Of a DNA stretch of 5,664 bases, positions 1 through 5,175 are shown piece after piece. Position 1 is the stretch's first letter; the number at the start of each line of letters is the position of its first letter. The position numbers were made by a program, and so were the translations under genes. The notes under the pieces were generated by a model. That model saw only the letters and a program-made list of their open reading frames with translations, was not told where the DNA came from and searched no databases. This DNA comes from Phycisphaerales bacterium (GTDB taxonomy: Bacteria; Planctomycetota; Phycisphaerae; Tepidisphaerales; Tepidisphaeraceae), in the NCBI GenBank assembly GCA_028288905.1, contig JAQGHJ010000374.1, positions 1 to 5,664 of the forward strand. Reading direction: 5' to 3'.

Positions 1-76
1 GGGCGGCGGCGAGGGCCGCGAGCAGGACGGGGCAGGCGATTGGGCGGGTCGAAGAGGCGATCGGGCGGCGGGTCAT
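1..76 (-). CDS. N-terminus of an exported protein (partial, leaves window at left edge)
   Basis: An ATG at 76 opens a minus-strand frame with no stop before the window edge, giving 25 residues. It is preceded by AAGGA at 86-82, five bases from the ATG, a good ribosome binding site. The peptide begins MTRRPIASSTR and continues into a hydrophobic stretch (PVLLAALAAA, about residues 16-25). A basic n-region followed by an Ala/Leu core is the pattern of a Sec signal peptide or a first membrane segment. The mature protein is outside the window, so no function can be given. It lies 137 bases downstream of murI on the same strand, but hairpins in the gap make independent transcription plausible. The fragment is short, so chance remains possible; the ribosome binding site and the signal-like composition argue for a real start. 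Confidence 0.5.
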   Translation of the reverse strand, partial: MTRRPIASSTRPIACPVLLAALAAA

Positions 77-119
77 CCAGGTCCTTCGTGCGTTGGGCGA
101 CTTGCTTTGACGCGTCTTC

Positions 120-165
120 CCGAGATCAAGGGGTCTCGGCCCGAGTAACAGACGAGAACGTCTGT
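120..165. repeat. Two adjacent inverted repeats in the gap downstream of murI
   Basis: The 77-213 gap holds CCGAGA (120-125) facing TCTCGG (134-139), then a perfect 7-bp stem, ACAGACG (148-154) and CGTCTGT (159-165), with an AGAA loop. A perfect 10-bp palindrome, GCCATATGGC, lies at 179-188. The 148-165 hairpin and the CTGTCCTC octamer at its 3' side resemble the element at 3229-3250, so it may belong to a dispersed repeat family. It could also end murI transcripts, but no T-tract follows on the minus strand, so a classical intrinsic terminator is not supported. Confidence 0.5.
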
Positions 166-213
166 CCTCCGCGGACGCGCCATATGGCCCGACGCCTCGC
201 CCGTCGCCGCCCC

Positions 214-1191
214 TCACCCCGCCGGGCGGAGTCGGCGGGCGGCCGGGGCGTCCTGGCGGTACAGGGCGTCCGGGTCGACGAGCGTCGGCGGCAGCACCGG
301 CCGGCCGAGGAACCGTCCGGCCAGCCGGGCGAACCGGGCGGGGTCGTCGGTGACGAAGCACTTAAACCCGCCCACCGGTTCGGGCGAGCCGTCCGCAGCG
401 GCAGCATCGGCCGGCCGGAGCAGCCCGGCCGCCCGCAGCCGGCGGACGACATCTTGGGCGGACTGCTGGGCCCCGTCAATCACCTTCACCTTCGGCCCGC
501 ACGCCCACTCGACCGCCGGGCGGAGCAGCGGGTAGTGGGTGCACCCGAGCACGAGCACGTCCATCCCCCGCTCGACCATCGGCCCGACGTACTGGTCGAC
601 GGCCAGCCGCACGAGCGGGTCGTCGCACGCCCGGCCCTCCTCGACGATCGGGGCGAGCAGCGGGGCCGGGCGGAGCAGGAGCCGGGCGTGGTGGCGGCGG
701 CGGAGGATCGCCCGCTCGTACGCCCCGGACCGGATCGTCGCCTCGGTCGCGAGCACGCCGATCACCGGCCGCTCGCGGGTCCCGGCCGCCGCCGCGGCCG
801 CCCGGGCGCCGGGCTCGATCACGCCGGTGATCGTCAGGTCCGGGAACGCCGCCGCCGCCGCCGGCATCGCCAGCGCGGTGGCGGTGTTGCACGCGAGGAC
901 GACGTGCCTCGGGTTCAGCGGCCGCAGGTACGCGATGATCTGGCAGACGTACTGCCCGACCGTCGCCGCCGCCTTCGACCCGTACGGCAGCCGGGCGGTG
1001 TCCCCGAAGTAGACGACGTCCTCGGCCGGCAGGGCGTCGCGGAGGGCCCGGACGACGGTCAGCCCGCCGAGCCCACTGTCGAGCACGACGATCGGGGCGT
1101 CGGCCGGCCCGCCAACGGTCCGCGCGACAGAGCCGCCTAAGGGGGTCGGGAGCCGGAGCGTCGCGGGGAGGGTCGTCGGTGTCTTCTTCAC
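214..1191 (-). CDS. murI: Glutamate racemase MurI
   Basis: MurI interconverts L- and D-glutamate in the cytoplasm, without a cofactor, to supply D-Glu for peptidoglycan stem peptides. The 325-residue product has the family's motifs in order: VVLDSGLGG (Asp38), YFGDTARLPYG, ACNTATA with the first catalytic Cys (Cys101), GVLATEATIRSGAY, and LGCTHYPLL with the second catalytic Cys (Cys217) and its neighbour His219. The family-typical FVTDDPARFARLAGRFLG stretch lies near the C-terminus. Both catalytic cysteines are present, so the enzyme should be active. I chose the GTG at 1191 because AGGAGG (1208-1203) lies 11 bases upstream; the frame stays open to 1296 but that extension is low-complexity Gly/Arg. 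The protein is longer than typical MurI (about 260-290 residues) because of a roughly 30-residue N-terminal lead and a C-terminal tail. It is transcribed divergently from the response regulator gene. A functional racemase implies peptidoglycan synthesis, which was long disputed in planctomycetes. Confidence 0.95.
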   Translation of the reverse strand: MKKTPTTLPATLRLPTPLGGSVARTVGGPADAPIVVLDSGLGGLTVVRALRDALPAEDVVYFGDTARLPYGSKAAATVGQYVCQIIAYLRPLNPRHVVLACNTATALAMPAAAAAFPDLTITGVIEPGARAAAAAAGTRERPVIGVLATEATIRSGAYERAILRRRHHARLLLRPAPLLAPIVEEGRACDDPLVRLAVDQYVGPMVERGMDVLVLGCTHYPLLRPAVEWACGPKVKVIDGAQQSAQDVVRRLRAAGLLRPADAAAADGSPEPVGGFKCFVTDDPARFARLAGRFLGRPVLPPTLVDPDALYRQDAPAARRLRPAG

Positions 1192-1327
1192 GGTATCGCT
1201 TCCCTCCTGCCCACCCGCCCCGGTCTCGCCACGGCCCGTCCCGGCCCGCCCACCGGCGGCCGGCGCGCTGTCTCGGCGCGGCCGGACCCCGCCCACTTCG
1301 CCTGATCGGCCCGGCGGCGGGTCCGGC

Positions 1328-1354
1328 TTGACATTTGGAACATGCGGTTAGAAT
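1328..1354 (+). promoter_or_regulatory. Sigma70-like promoter for the response regulator
   Basis: A perfect TTGACA (1328-1333) is followed by TAGAAT (1349-1354), five of six matches to the -10 consensus. The 15-base spacer is shorter than the ideal 17. This is the only clearly AT-rich patch in the 329-base divergent gap. Transcription would start near 1361, giving a leader of about 160 bases before the ATG at 1521. No comparably clear promoter is visible for murI on the other strand. Confidence 0.6.
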
Positions 1355-1393
1355 CCTTTCGGACGACCAACCGTCAGGCCCGCCGTTTGTTAT

Positions 1394-1495
1394 GCGCGGG
1401 CCGTCCGGCCGGCCGGGAGATCGCGTCGCGACCTCCCGGCCCGCGCACCCGATCACGGGAACCCCCGCCCCGCCGGCACGGCCCGGTGCCGCGGG
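1394..1495 (+). promoter_or_regulatory. Structured 5' leader of the response regulator with alternative stems
   Basis: Three inverted repeats lie between the predicted transcription start and the gene. Stem A pairs GGCCGGGAG (1411-1419) with CTCCCGGCC (1433-1441) and is capped by TCGC/GCGA (1421-1424 with 1428-1431). Stem B pairs GCGCGGGCCG (1394-1403) with CGGCCCGCGC (1437-1446), ten perfect pairs. A and B share 1437-1441, so they cannot both form completely. Stem C pairs CCCG plus CGGCAC (1469-1479, one bulged C) with GTGCCG plus CGGG (1486-1495). The ribosome binding site at 1511-1515 is outside all three. I recognise no known riboswitch class. At this GC content some pairing is expected by chance, so a regulatory role is only inferred. 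Confidence 0.35.
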
Positions 1496-1520
1496 TCACC
1501 CCCACCACGCGAGGGCGGCC

Positions 1521-1940
1521 ATGAGCGAGACGCTGAAGGACAAGAAGATCCTGCTGGTCGACGACGACGCCGACATCCTGACGAGCATGCAGGCCGCGTT
1601 CGAGCCGACCGGGGCGACCGTCGAGACGGCCAACAACGGCAACCGGGCCGTCGAGATGAACGAGAAGAGCGAGCCGGACCTGATCGTGCTCGACATGATG
1701 CTGCCCGGCCGCAGCGGGTTCCTCGTGCTGGAGAAGATCCAGCAGGAGAAGGTGAAGGGGAAGCGGCCGCGGAACAGCAAGCCGTTCGTCATCATGGTGA
1801 CCGGGAACACCGGCGGGCGGCACAAGATGTACGCCGAGAGCCTCGGGGTCAGCGAGTACCTGAACAAGCCATTCAAGATGGATAAACTGATCGCGACGGC
1901 AGAAAAAGTGCTCGGGGCGACGGTGCCGCCGAAGGCGTGA
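1521..1940 (+). CDS. Single-domain response regulator (receiver domain only)
   Basis: This 139-residue protein is a CheY-like receiver domain with no output domain. The acidic pocket DDD is at residues 14-16, the phosphoacceptor Asp is Asp58 in LIVLDMMLPG, the conserved Thr is Thr94 in VIMVTG, the switch aromatic is Tyr113, and the Lys-Pro pair is Lys116-Pro117 in YLNKPF. All residues needed for phosphorylation are present. A Lys/Arg-rich insert (about 77-87) before beta-4 makes it a little longer than CheY. The ATG at 1521 is supported by GAGGG at 1511-1515, five bases upstream. The frame extends further upstream, but that would place the start before the predicted -10 box. With no output domain it probably acts by protein contact or phosphotransfer. 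No histidine kinase is in the window, so it appears to be an orphan. The gene's base use matches its neighbours. Confidence 0.93.
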   Translation: MSETLKDKKILLVDDDADILTSMQAAFEPTGATVETANNGNRAVEMNEKSEPDLIVLDMMLPGRSGFLVLEKIQQEKVKGKRPRNSKPFVIMVTGNTGGRHKMYAESLGVSEYLNKPFKMDKLIATAEKVLGATVPPKA

Positions 1941-1970
1941 ACGCAAACTCGGACGGCGGCACCGGTGGCG

Positions 1971-2029
1971 GTGCTACGCGCCTTCGTGCGGCCGGCTGTG
2001 CCGGCCGTTGCCCGCGCCTCGGGTAGCAC
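1971..2029. repeat. Nested inverted repeat downstream of the response regulator
   Basis: An outer 7-bp stem, GTGCTAC (1971-1977) with GTAGCAC (2023-2029), encloses a perfect 8-bp stem, CGGCCGGC (1989-1996) with GCCGGCCG (2000-2007), on a TGT loop. It starts 31 bases after the response regulator stop. It may act as a transcript-end hairpin, although no T-tract follows, or be a REP-like dispersed element. Its core recurs at 2472-2488 with a different loop, which favours a repeat family. Confidence 0.55.
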
Positions 2030-2126
2030 GGGAAATACAACTCGCGCGCCCGAGATTACGCCGGCAGACGTCGAGCGGATCGTGGGTGGAAGGCCGGAGA
2101 AGCGGGACAGGGGGCGCAAGAAGTGA
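1998..2126 (+). CDS. Possible micro-ORF overlapping the next start codon (start uncertain)
   Basis: The frame following the response regulator stop is open to a TGA at 2124-2126. Its last part reads ITPADVERIVGG followed by a Lys/Arg-rich tail ending in KK, which looks like natural protein rather than shadow translation. The stop overlaps the GTG start of the downstream membrane protein as GTGA, a usual sign of translational coupling. The weakness is the start: no ATG exists, and the in-frame GTG codons (1965, 1971, 1986, 1998) lie in or beside the hairpin, without a good ribosome binding site. The coordinates use the GTG at 1998, giving 42 residues. It may be a real small protein, or the 3' remnant of a gene whose start was replaced by the repeat. 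Confidence 0.25.
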   Translation: MPAVARASGSTGNTTRAPEITPADVERIVGGRPEKRDRGRKK

Positions 2127-2389
2127 CCGGCAGGCCGACACTCGAATACCGCCCGTCGGAGCCCGCCGCCCCCGCGGCACGGGCGTCCGACTACGTCGTC
2201 GCCTCGCTCGGAGCCCTCCTCGTATTCTTCGGCGCGGCCGTCCTGCTTTCCTTCGGGGTGAGGTCGGTCATCCCGCAGTACGACGGGCTGGGCACGATCG
2301 CGGCGTTCGTCCTCGCGCTCGCCGCCGCCGCGTCGTCGTTTTTCGGATCGATCAAGCGGGCACGTGTGGCACGGGGTCGGAAGCCGTAG
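2123..2389 (+). CDS. Small two-helix membrane protein, function unknown
   Basis: This 88-residue product has a polar, Pro/Ala-rich N-terminus (1-23), a first hydrophobic helix at about 24-46 (YVVASLGALLVFFGAAVLL), a short loop containing PQYDG, a second helix at about 56-77, and a basic tail (KRARVARGRK). Positive charges flank both outer ends, so both termini are predicted in the cytoplasm with the short loop outside. There are no Cys or His residues and no motif I recognise. The start is the GTG at 2123, which overlaps the stop of the possible upstream micro-ORF; the ribosome binding site is weak, consistent with coupling. No alternative frame here codes for a convincing membrane protein. 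It converges with the lipoprotein gene on the other strand. I cannot assign a family. Confidence 0.65.
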   Translation: MTGRPTLEYRPSEPAAPAARASDYVVASLGALLVFFGAAVLLSFGVRSVIPQYDGLGTIAAFVLALAAAASSFFGSIKRARVARGRKP

Positions 2390-2471
2390 TGCGGCTTTCG
2401 GAACGGTGTAGCGGGCCGGGTCCTTGAAGTCTTCAATTCCGCCCCCCCACGTCCCGCATGCCCAATCGATC

Positions 2472-2488
2472 GGCCGGCAAAGCCGGCC
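2472..2488. repeat. GGCCGGC-AAA-GCCGGCC hairpin between convergent genes
   Basis: A perfect 7-bp stem, GGCCGGC (2472-2478) with GCCGGCC (2482-2488) on an AAA loop, lies in the 128-base gap between the convergent membrane-protein and lipoprotein genes, 29 bases past the lipoprotein stop. The place suits a bidirectional transcript-end hairpin, but neither side has a T-tract. The core is the same as at 1990-2006, so it may be a dispersed repeat used at gene ends. Confidence 0.55.
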
Positions 2489-2517
2489 CTACGTGTGCGC
2501 CCGCCGCCGCCCGCAGG

Positions 2518-3171
2518 TCACCTCGCCACGAAGTCGTACACCACGTACCGCTCGGCCGCCGGCTTCAGCACCTCCGCCAGCACCTTCTGGTGCGTCGGGT
2601 GCGGCCCGTACGCCTTCAGCGCCGCCGCGTCGGCCAGCGTGATGACCAGCGCCACGTCATACGTCGAGTCGACGACGGCCCGGTCGGACGGCAAGCACTC
2701 GCCGCCGGCGACGTCGAGGACGCCGGGGATCGTTCGGAGGGCGGCGGCCGAGTCGAGCACCTTCTGCCGGGCGGCCTTGTCGCCGGGCGACTTAAGCCAG
2801 ACGACGACGACGTGCTTGACTTGGCCCGCCGCCGGCGGGGCGGCAACGGGTGGCGTCGTGACGGCCGAGGGCGTCGTGGCGACCGGCGTCGGCTGGGCCA
2901 CCCGCTCGGCCACCCGCCGGTCGATCTCGCGCTGCTGCTCGGCCGCCTTCCGGTCCGATTCCTGTCGGGCATCGATCGCCTTCTGCCGGTCGTTCTCCGC
3001 GGACCGCTGGCGGGCCGCGGCGATCGCTTGGCTCTCCCGGCCGTACGTTGCCAGCGGTGCCGACGACGCGCCGGTCGACCCGCACCCGGCCGCGGCGAGC
3101 AGCACGCCCGCCAGCATCGTCGCCGCCACCCCGGAGTTCGCCCGCGCCGTCGTCTGCGTTCGTCGGTTCAT
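2518..3171 (-). CDS. Lipoprotein with coiled coil and C-terminal Dabb-like domain
   Basis: The 217-residue protein has three parts. Residues 1-30 form a lipoprotein signal peptide: a basic start (MNRRTQTTAR), a hydrophobic core (MLAGVLLAAAG) and Cys30 as the likely lipidated residue, so the mature protein should be anchored to a membrane. Residues 44-92 are charged and heptad-like (Arg/Glu/Gln/Ala), a probable coiled coil, followed by a Pro/Thr/Ala linker (93-116). Residues 117-215 match the stress-responsive alpha/beta barrel (Dabb) pattern: VKHVVVVWLK, then IPGVLDV, YDVALVITLAD, AYGPHPTHQKVL and a final VVYDF. Dabb domains usually dimerise into a ferredoxin-like barrel; known members range from plant stress proteins to small-molecule enzymes, so the substrate cannot be named. 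Attachment to a lipoprotein anchor and coiled coil is uncommon. The ATG at 3171 lacks a clear ribosome binding site; an in-frame ATG at 3117 would remove most of the n-region and is less likely. Confidence 0.85.
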   Translation of the reverse strand: MNRRTQTTARANSGVAATMLAGVLLAAAGCGSTGASSAPLATYGRESQAIAAARQRSAENDRQKAIDARQESDRKAAEQQREIDRRVAERVAQPTPVATTPSAVTTPPVAAPPAAGQVKHVVVVWLKSPGDKAARQKVLDSAAALRTIPGVLDVAGGECLPSDRAVVDSTYDVALVITLADAAALKAYGPHPTHQKVLAEVLKPAAERYVVYDFVAR

Positions 3172-3182
3172 GTGTGGCGGGG

Positions 3183-3188
3183 ATCATA
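3183..3188 (-). promoter_or_regulatory. Candidate -10 box (TATGAT) just upstream of the lipoprotein
   Basis: On the minus strand TATGAT (3188-3183) ends 11 bases before the ATG at 3171. Transcription would begin near 3176, leaving about five bases of leader, too short for a ribosome binding site. No good -35 box is seen at the usual distance. It is the only -10-like hexamer noted in this GC-rich gap. Confidence 0.35.
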
Positions 3189-3228
3189 CCGACCGCCGCC
3201 GTCCCGCCGAGGGCGAGGCGTTCCGGAA

Positions 3229-3248
3229 GACGGGCACTCTTGCCTGTC
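3229..3248. repeat. GACGGGCA-CTCT-TGCCTGTC hairpin
   Basis: An 8-bp stem with one G-T pair (3229-3236 with 3241-3248) on a CTCT loop, located between queG and the lipoprotein gene. The flank and the right half (CTGTCCTC at 3244-3251) match those of the hairpin at 148-165, suggesting two members of one diverged intergenic repeat family. Confidence 0.5.
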
Positions 3249-3263
3249 CTCGGGAAGGCGCGT

Positions 3264-3285
3264 CCCGCGCCCGTGCCGGCGCGGG
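3264..3285 (-). terminator. Terminator-like hairpin right after queG
   Basis: A perfect 8-bp GC stem, CCCGCGCC (3264-3271) with GGCGCGGG (3278-3285) and a six-base loop, starts six bases after the queG stop in the direction of transcription. No T-run follows it on the minus strand, so it is at best a non-canonical terminator or an mRNA 3'-end stabiliser. Confidence 0.4.
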
Positions 3286-3291
3286 GGAGAC

Positions 3292-4284
3292 CTACTCGGC
3301 CGGCCCGGCGGCGGCCGTGGCCTGCAGGTTCCGCCACGCGATGGCGGCGTTGCGTTGGAACTGCGGCAATTTCACGCGCCGCATGGCCGAGTGGCGGGTC
3401 GCGGCGTGATAGGCCTCGGTCGTCCAATCCTTCGCCGCCTCGACGTCGATCGTCCCGGTCGGCACCCGCGGCCGCAGGGCCGGGTCGGTGCCGGCCGGCG
3501 GCGCGCGGTTGTGCGGGCACACCTCCTGGCACACGTCGCACCCGTACACCCAATCGCCCATCTGCCGCTGCAGGTCCGCCGCGATCTCGCCGCGGTGCTC
3601 GATCGTCAGGTAGGAGATGCACCGGGTCGCGTCGAGCTCGTACGGGGCCGTGATCGCCCCGGTCGGGCAGGCGTCGAGGCAGCGGGTGCAGGTGCCGCAG
3701 TGGTCCGTGTCCGGCTCGTCCGGCGGCAGGTCGAGCGTGGTCAGCACCTGCCCGAGCAGCAGGAACGATCCCGCCTCGCGGCTGATGACGCAGGTGTTCT
3801 TCCCCACCCATCCGACGCCGGCCCGGGCCGCCATCTCCCGTTCAAGGATCGGGGCGGTGTCGACGCCGCACACGGTGCGGGTGCCCGGCACCGTCTCCCG
3901 CAGCCAGTCGGCGAGGGTTTGCAGCCGCTTCTTGATCACCTCGTGGTAGTCCTGGCCGAGCGCGTACCGGGCGACCCGGCCGTGGCGGCGCCGGTCGGCC
4001 TCGGGAACGGGTTCGAGCTCGCAGTAGTAGTTCAGGGCGACGCAGACGACGGATCGGGCCCCCGGCAGGTACGCCCGCGGGTCGACCCGCTCGTCGAACC
4101 GGTTGGCGAGGTACGCCATCTCTCCGTGCCGGCCGTCGTCGAGCCACCGGCGGAAGTAGTCGCGGAACCGCGACGGGTCGGCCGGGGCGACGCCGACGAG
4201 GTCGAACCCAAGCGCCCGCGCCTTCGCCTTGACCGTTGAGGCGAGGGCGTGGTCGCGGAGGCGGTCGACGACGGTTGGGGGCAT
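3292..4284 (-). CDS. queG: Epoxyqueuosine reductase QueG
   Basis: QueG reduces epoxyqueuosine to queuosine, the last step in making the modified base at the wobble position of tRNAs with GUN anticodons. It uses cobalamin and two [4Fe-4S] clusters and acts in the cytoplasm on tRNA. In the 330-residue product, the N-terminal part contains LGFDLVGVAPAD (25-36), WLDDGRHGEMAYL (47-59) and YALGQDYHEVIKKRL (107-121). The proposed catalytic acid is Asp142 in VDTAPILERE, and GVGWVGKNT follows (156-164). The ferredoxin-like region has CGTCTRCLDACPTGAI (Cys196, 199, 202, 206), the family's RCISYLTIEHRG (Cys222) and CDVCQEVCPHN (Cys249, 252, 256). All eight expected cluster cysteines are present. It lacks the C-terminal HEAT-repeat extension found in some homologues. 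The ATG at 4284 has no strong ribosome binding site, but the protein start aligns sensibly with the family. No other queuosine gene is nearby. Confidence 0.95.
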   Translation of the reverse strand: MPPTVVDRLRDHALASTVKAKARALGFDLVGVAPADPSRFRDYFRRWLDDGRHGEMAYLANRFDERVDPRAYLPGARSVVCVALNYYCELEPVPEADRRRHGRVARYALGQDYHEVIKKRLQTLADWLRETVPGTRTVCGVDTAPILEREMAARAGVGWVGKNTCVISREAGSFLLLGQVLTTLDLPPDEPDTDHCGTCTRCLDACPTGAITAPYELDATRCISYLTIEHRGEIAADLQRQMGDWVYGCDVCQEVCPHNRAPPAGTDPALRPRVPTGTIDVEAAKDWTTEAYHAATRHSAMRRVKLPQFQRNAAIAWRNLQATAAAGPAE

Positions 4285-4324
4285 GGCAGGGGAAAAGGAA
4301 CACGGGGCGATTGGCGCAAAGAGT

Positions 4325-4342
4325 GGCGGCGGCGGCGGCGGC
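4325..4342. repeat. (GGC)6 trinucleotide run upstream of queG
   Basis: Six tandem GGC units lie about 40 bases upstream of the queG start, in the 222-base gap 4285-4506. Such runs can vary by slippage, but in DNA of this composition the run may mean nothing. Confidence 0.6.
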
Positions 4343-4436
4343 GCAGCCGCGGCGGGTGAGGGTGAGCGTCAAACGGGCCGCGAGCTATCGGGCCAACGGG
4401 CTGTCAAGCACGAGGCCGCATCGACGGTCACCCTTA

Positions 4437-4465
4437 CCCCCGCGCTCCCCCGGAGGGGGAGGGGG
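4437..4465. repeat. C-run/G-run hairpin between the DUF1992 gene and queG
   Basis: CTCCCCC (4445-4451) pairs with GGGGGAG (4455-4461) across a GGA loop. Beyond a GCG bulge the stem extends through CCCC (4438-4441) with GGGG (4462-4465), about 11 pairs in all. It lies 42 bases beyond the stop of the DUF1992 gene on the minus strand. Its strength suits an mRNA 3'-end structure, yet no T-tract follows. C-run/G-run hairpins of this kind also occur as dispersed intergenic repeats in Gemmata-type genomes (recollection, not checked). Confidence 0.5.
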
Positions 4466-4506
4466 ACGCCCGGTCGAGCGTTCGCTAGGCCCCAGCCCCC
4501 TCGCTT

Positions 4507-5163
4507 TCACAGCGAATGCCCGCACCGTCGGCAGTACGTCGCCCGACCCGGGTTGCGGGTGCCGCACCCGGCCCGGCCGCACGCGCGGGCGGCGGCGAAT
4601 CCGAACACCGACGCGAGCACCCCTGCCGCCTTCCCGCCCGTGGGGGCGGCCGGTGGGCGGCCGGCCGCGGGAGCGGATGTCCCCTTCATGCCGACGACGT
4701 CGCCCGCCCCGCCGCCGGCGAACGCGTCGGCCGCCATCGCCAGGGCCGCCCGTCGGCCGGCCAATTTGGCCAGCTCGTCGTCCAGCGCCACGGCGGCGAC
4801 CTGCGCCGACGCGACCGTCGACATGGCGTTCGTCCCGAGCGTGTTCAGCTTGCGGGCGAGGGCGTTGTGGGCGGCGACCAGCATCCGCACCCGGTGCTCG
4901 TCCGACGCCCCGTCTAGCTCCTCCCGGAGCCGCTCCGCCTGCTTGCGCCACTGGACCTCTTCGGGCGTGATGTCGTTCTGCTTCAGGATCCGCAGCGCCC
5001 ACCACCGCAGCCGGGCGTTTTCTTCGGCCGGTACCGGCTCCAGGTCCAGCGGCTTGCCGGCCCCCTCGATCCGGTCGAACTTGCCCTCCCGCATCGCCTG
5101 CTCGATCTTGCGGTCGGCCAGCCGGTGCAGGACGCCCTCGATGTCCATGTCCCTGAGCCCCAT
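4507..5163 (-). CDS. DUF1992 (DnaJ-homologue C28-like) protein with C-terminal zinc ribbon
   Basis: The 218-residue protein begins with a DUF1992 domain (about residues 7-80): the signature runs from LADRKIEQAMREGKFD into GAGKPLDLEPVP, followed by RWWALRILKQNDITPEEVQWRKQ. Bacterial DUF1992 proteins are usually short and poorly characterised; the domain also occurs in eukaryotic DNAJC28. A helical middle part (about 87-150, Ala/Leu/Arg-rich) and a Gly/Pro/Ala linker lead to a C-terminal zinc ribbon with Cys195, Cys200, Cys211 and Cys214 (CGTRNPG then YCRRCG). Adding a zinc ribbon to DUF1992 is unusual and suggests binding to a protein or nucleic acid partner; that role is inferred. The ATG at 5163 was chosen because a TATAAT ends only six bases upstream; the ATG at 5148, preceded by GGGAC, is the alternative. 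The frame remains open to 5439, but that part is non-protein-like. Confidence 0.85.
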   Translation of the reverse strand: MGLRDMDIEGVLHRLADRKIEQAMREGKFDRIEGAGKPLDLEPVPAEENARLRWWALRILKQNDITPEEVQWRKQAERLREELDGASDEHRVRMLVAAHNALARKLNTLGTNAMSTVASAQVAAVALDDELAKLAGRRAALAMAADAFAGGGAGDVVGMKGTSAPAAGRPPAAPTGGKAAGVLASVFGFAAARACGRAGCGTRNPGRATYCRRCGHSL

Positions 5164-5169
5164 ACCGTC

Positions 5170-5175
5170 ATTATA
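5170..5175 (-). promoter_or_regulatory. Perfect -10 box (TATAAT) six bases before the DUF1992 start codon
   Basis: On the minus strand TATAAT (5175-5170) ends six bases before the ATG at 5163, so transcription should begin at or within a base or two of the A of the ATG. This predicts a leaderless mRNA, or a 15-base leader if the ATG at 5148 is used. The -35 region is weak: GACCAC at 5198-5193 with a 17-base spacer. Confidence 0.55.

Noticed and set aside
40..1140. A 366-codon plus-strand frame across murI.
   Set aside because: Antisense to MurI, whose catalytic motifs are all in the minus frame; the composition is Arg/Gly/Pro-rich and non-protein-like.
1192..1296. Upstream extension of murI to a start at 1296.
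   Set aside because: The added 35 residues are low-complexity Gly/Arg, while the GTG at 1191 has a strong AGGAGG upstream.
1337..1364. GGAAC at 1337-1341 as an ECF-sigma -35 element.
   Set aside because: No convincing ECF -10 motif lies at the right spacing, and the TTGACA/TAGAAT pair explains the region better.
1335..1520. Upstream extension of the response regulator to 1335.
   Set aside because: It would start inside the predicted promoter, and the added residues do not resemble a receiver domain. The ATG at 1521 has a ribosome binding site.
1521..2389. Response regulator and membrane protein as a dedicated two-component system.
   Set aside because: The membrane protein is too small and lacks histidine kinase motifs; a hairpin-rich 182-base gap separates the genes.
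2458..4239. A 593-codon open frame on the plus strand, the longest in the window.
   Set aside because: It lies antisense to the lipoprotein and queG genes, both with clear motifs, and its translation is Arg/Gly/Pro-rich without any domain. Long antisense frames are expected at this GC content.
4325..4350. The GGC run as a phase-variation switch for queG.
   Set aside because: The run is only six units, lies outside any coding frame and has no clear link to a promoter.
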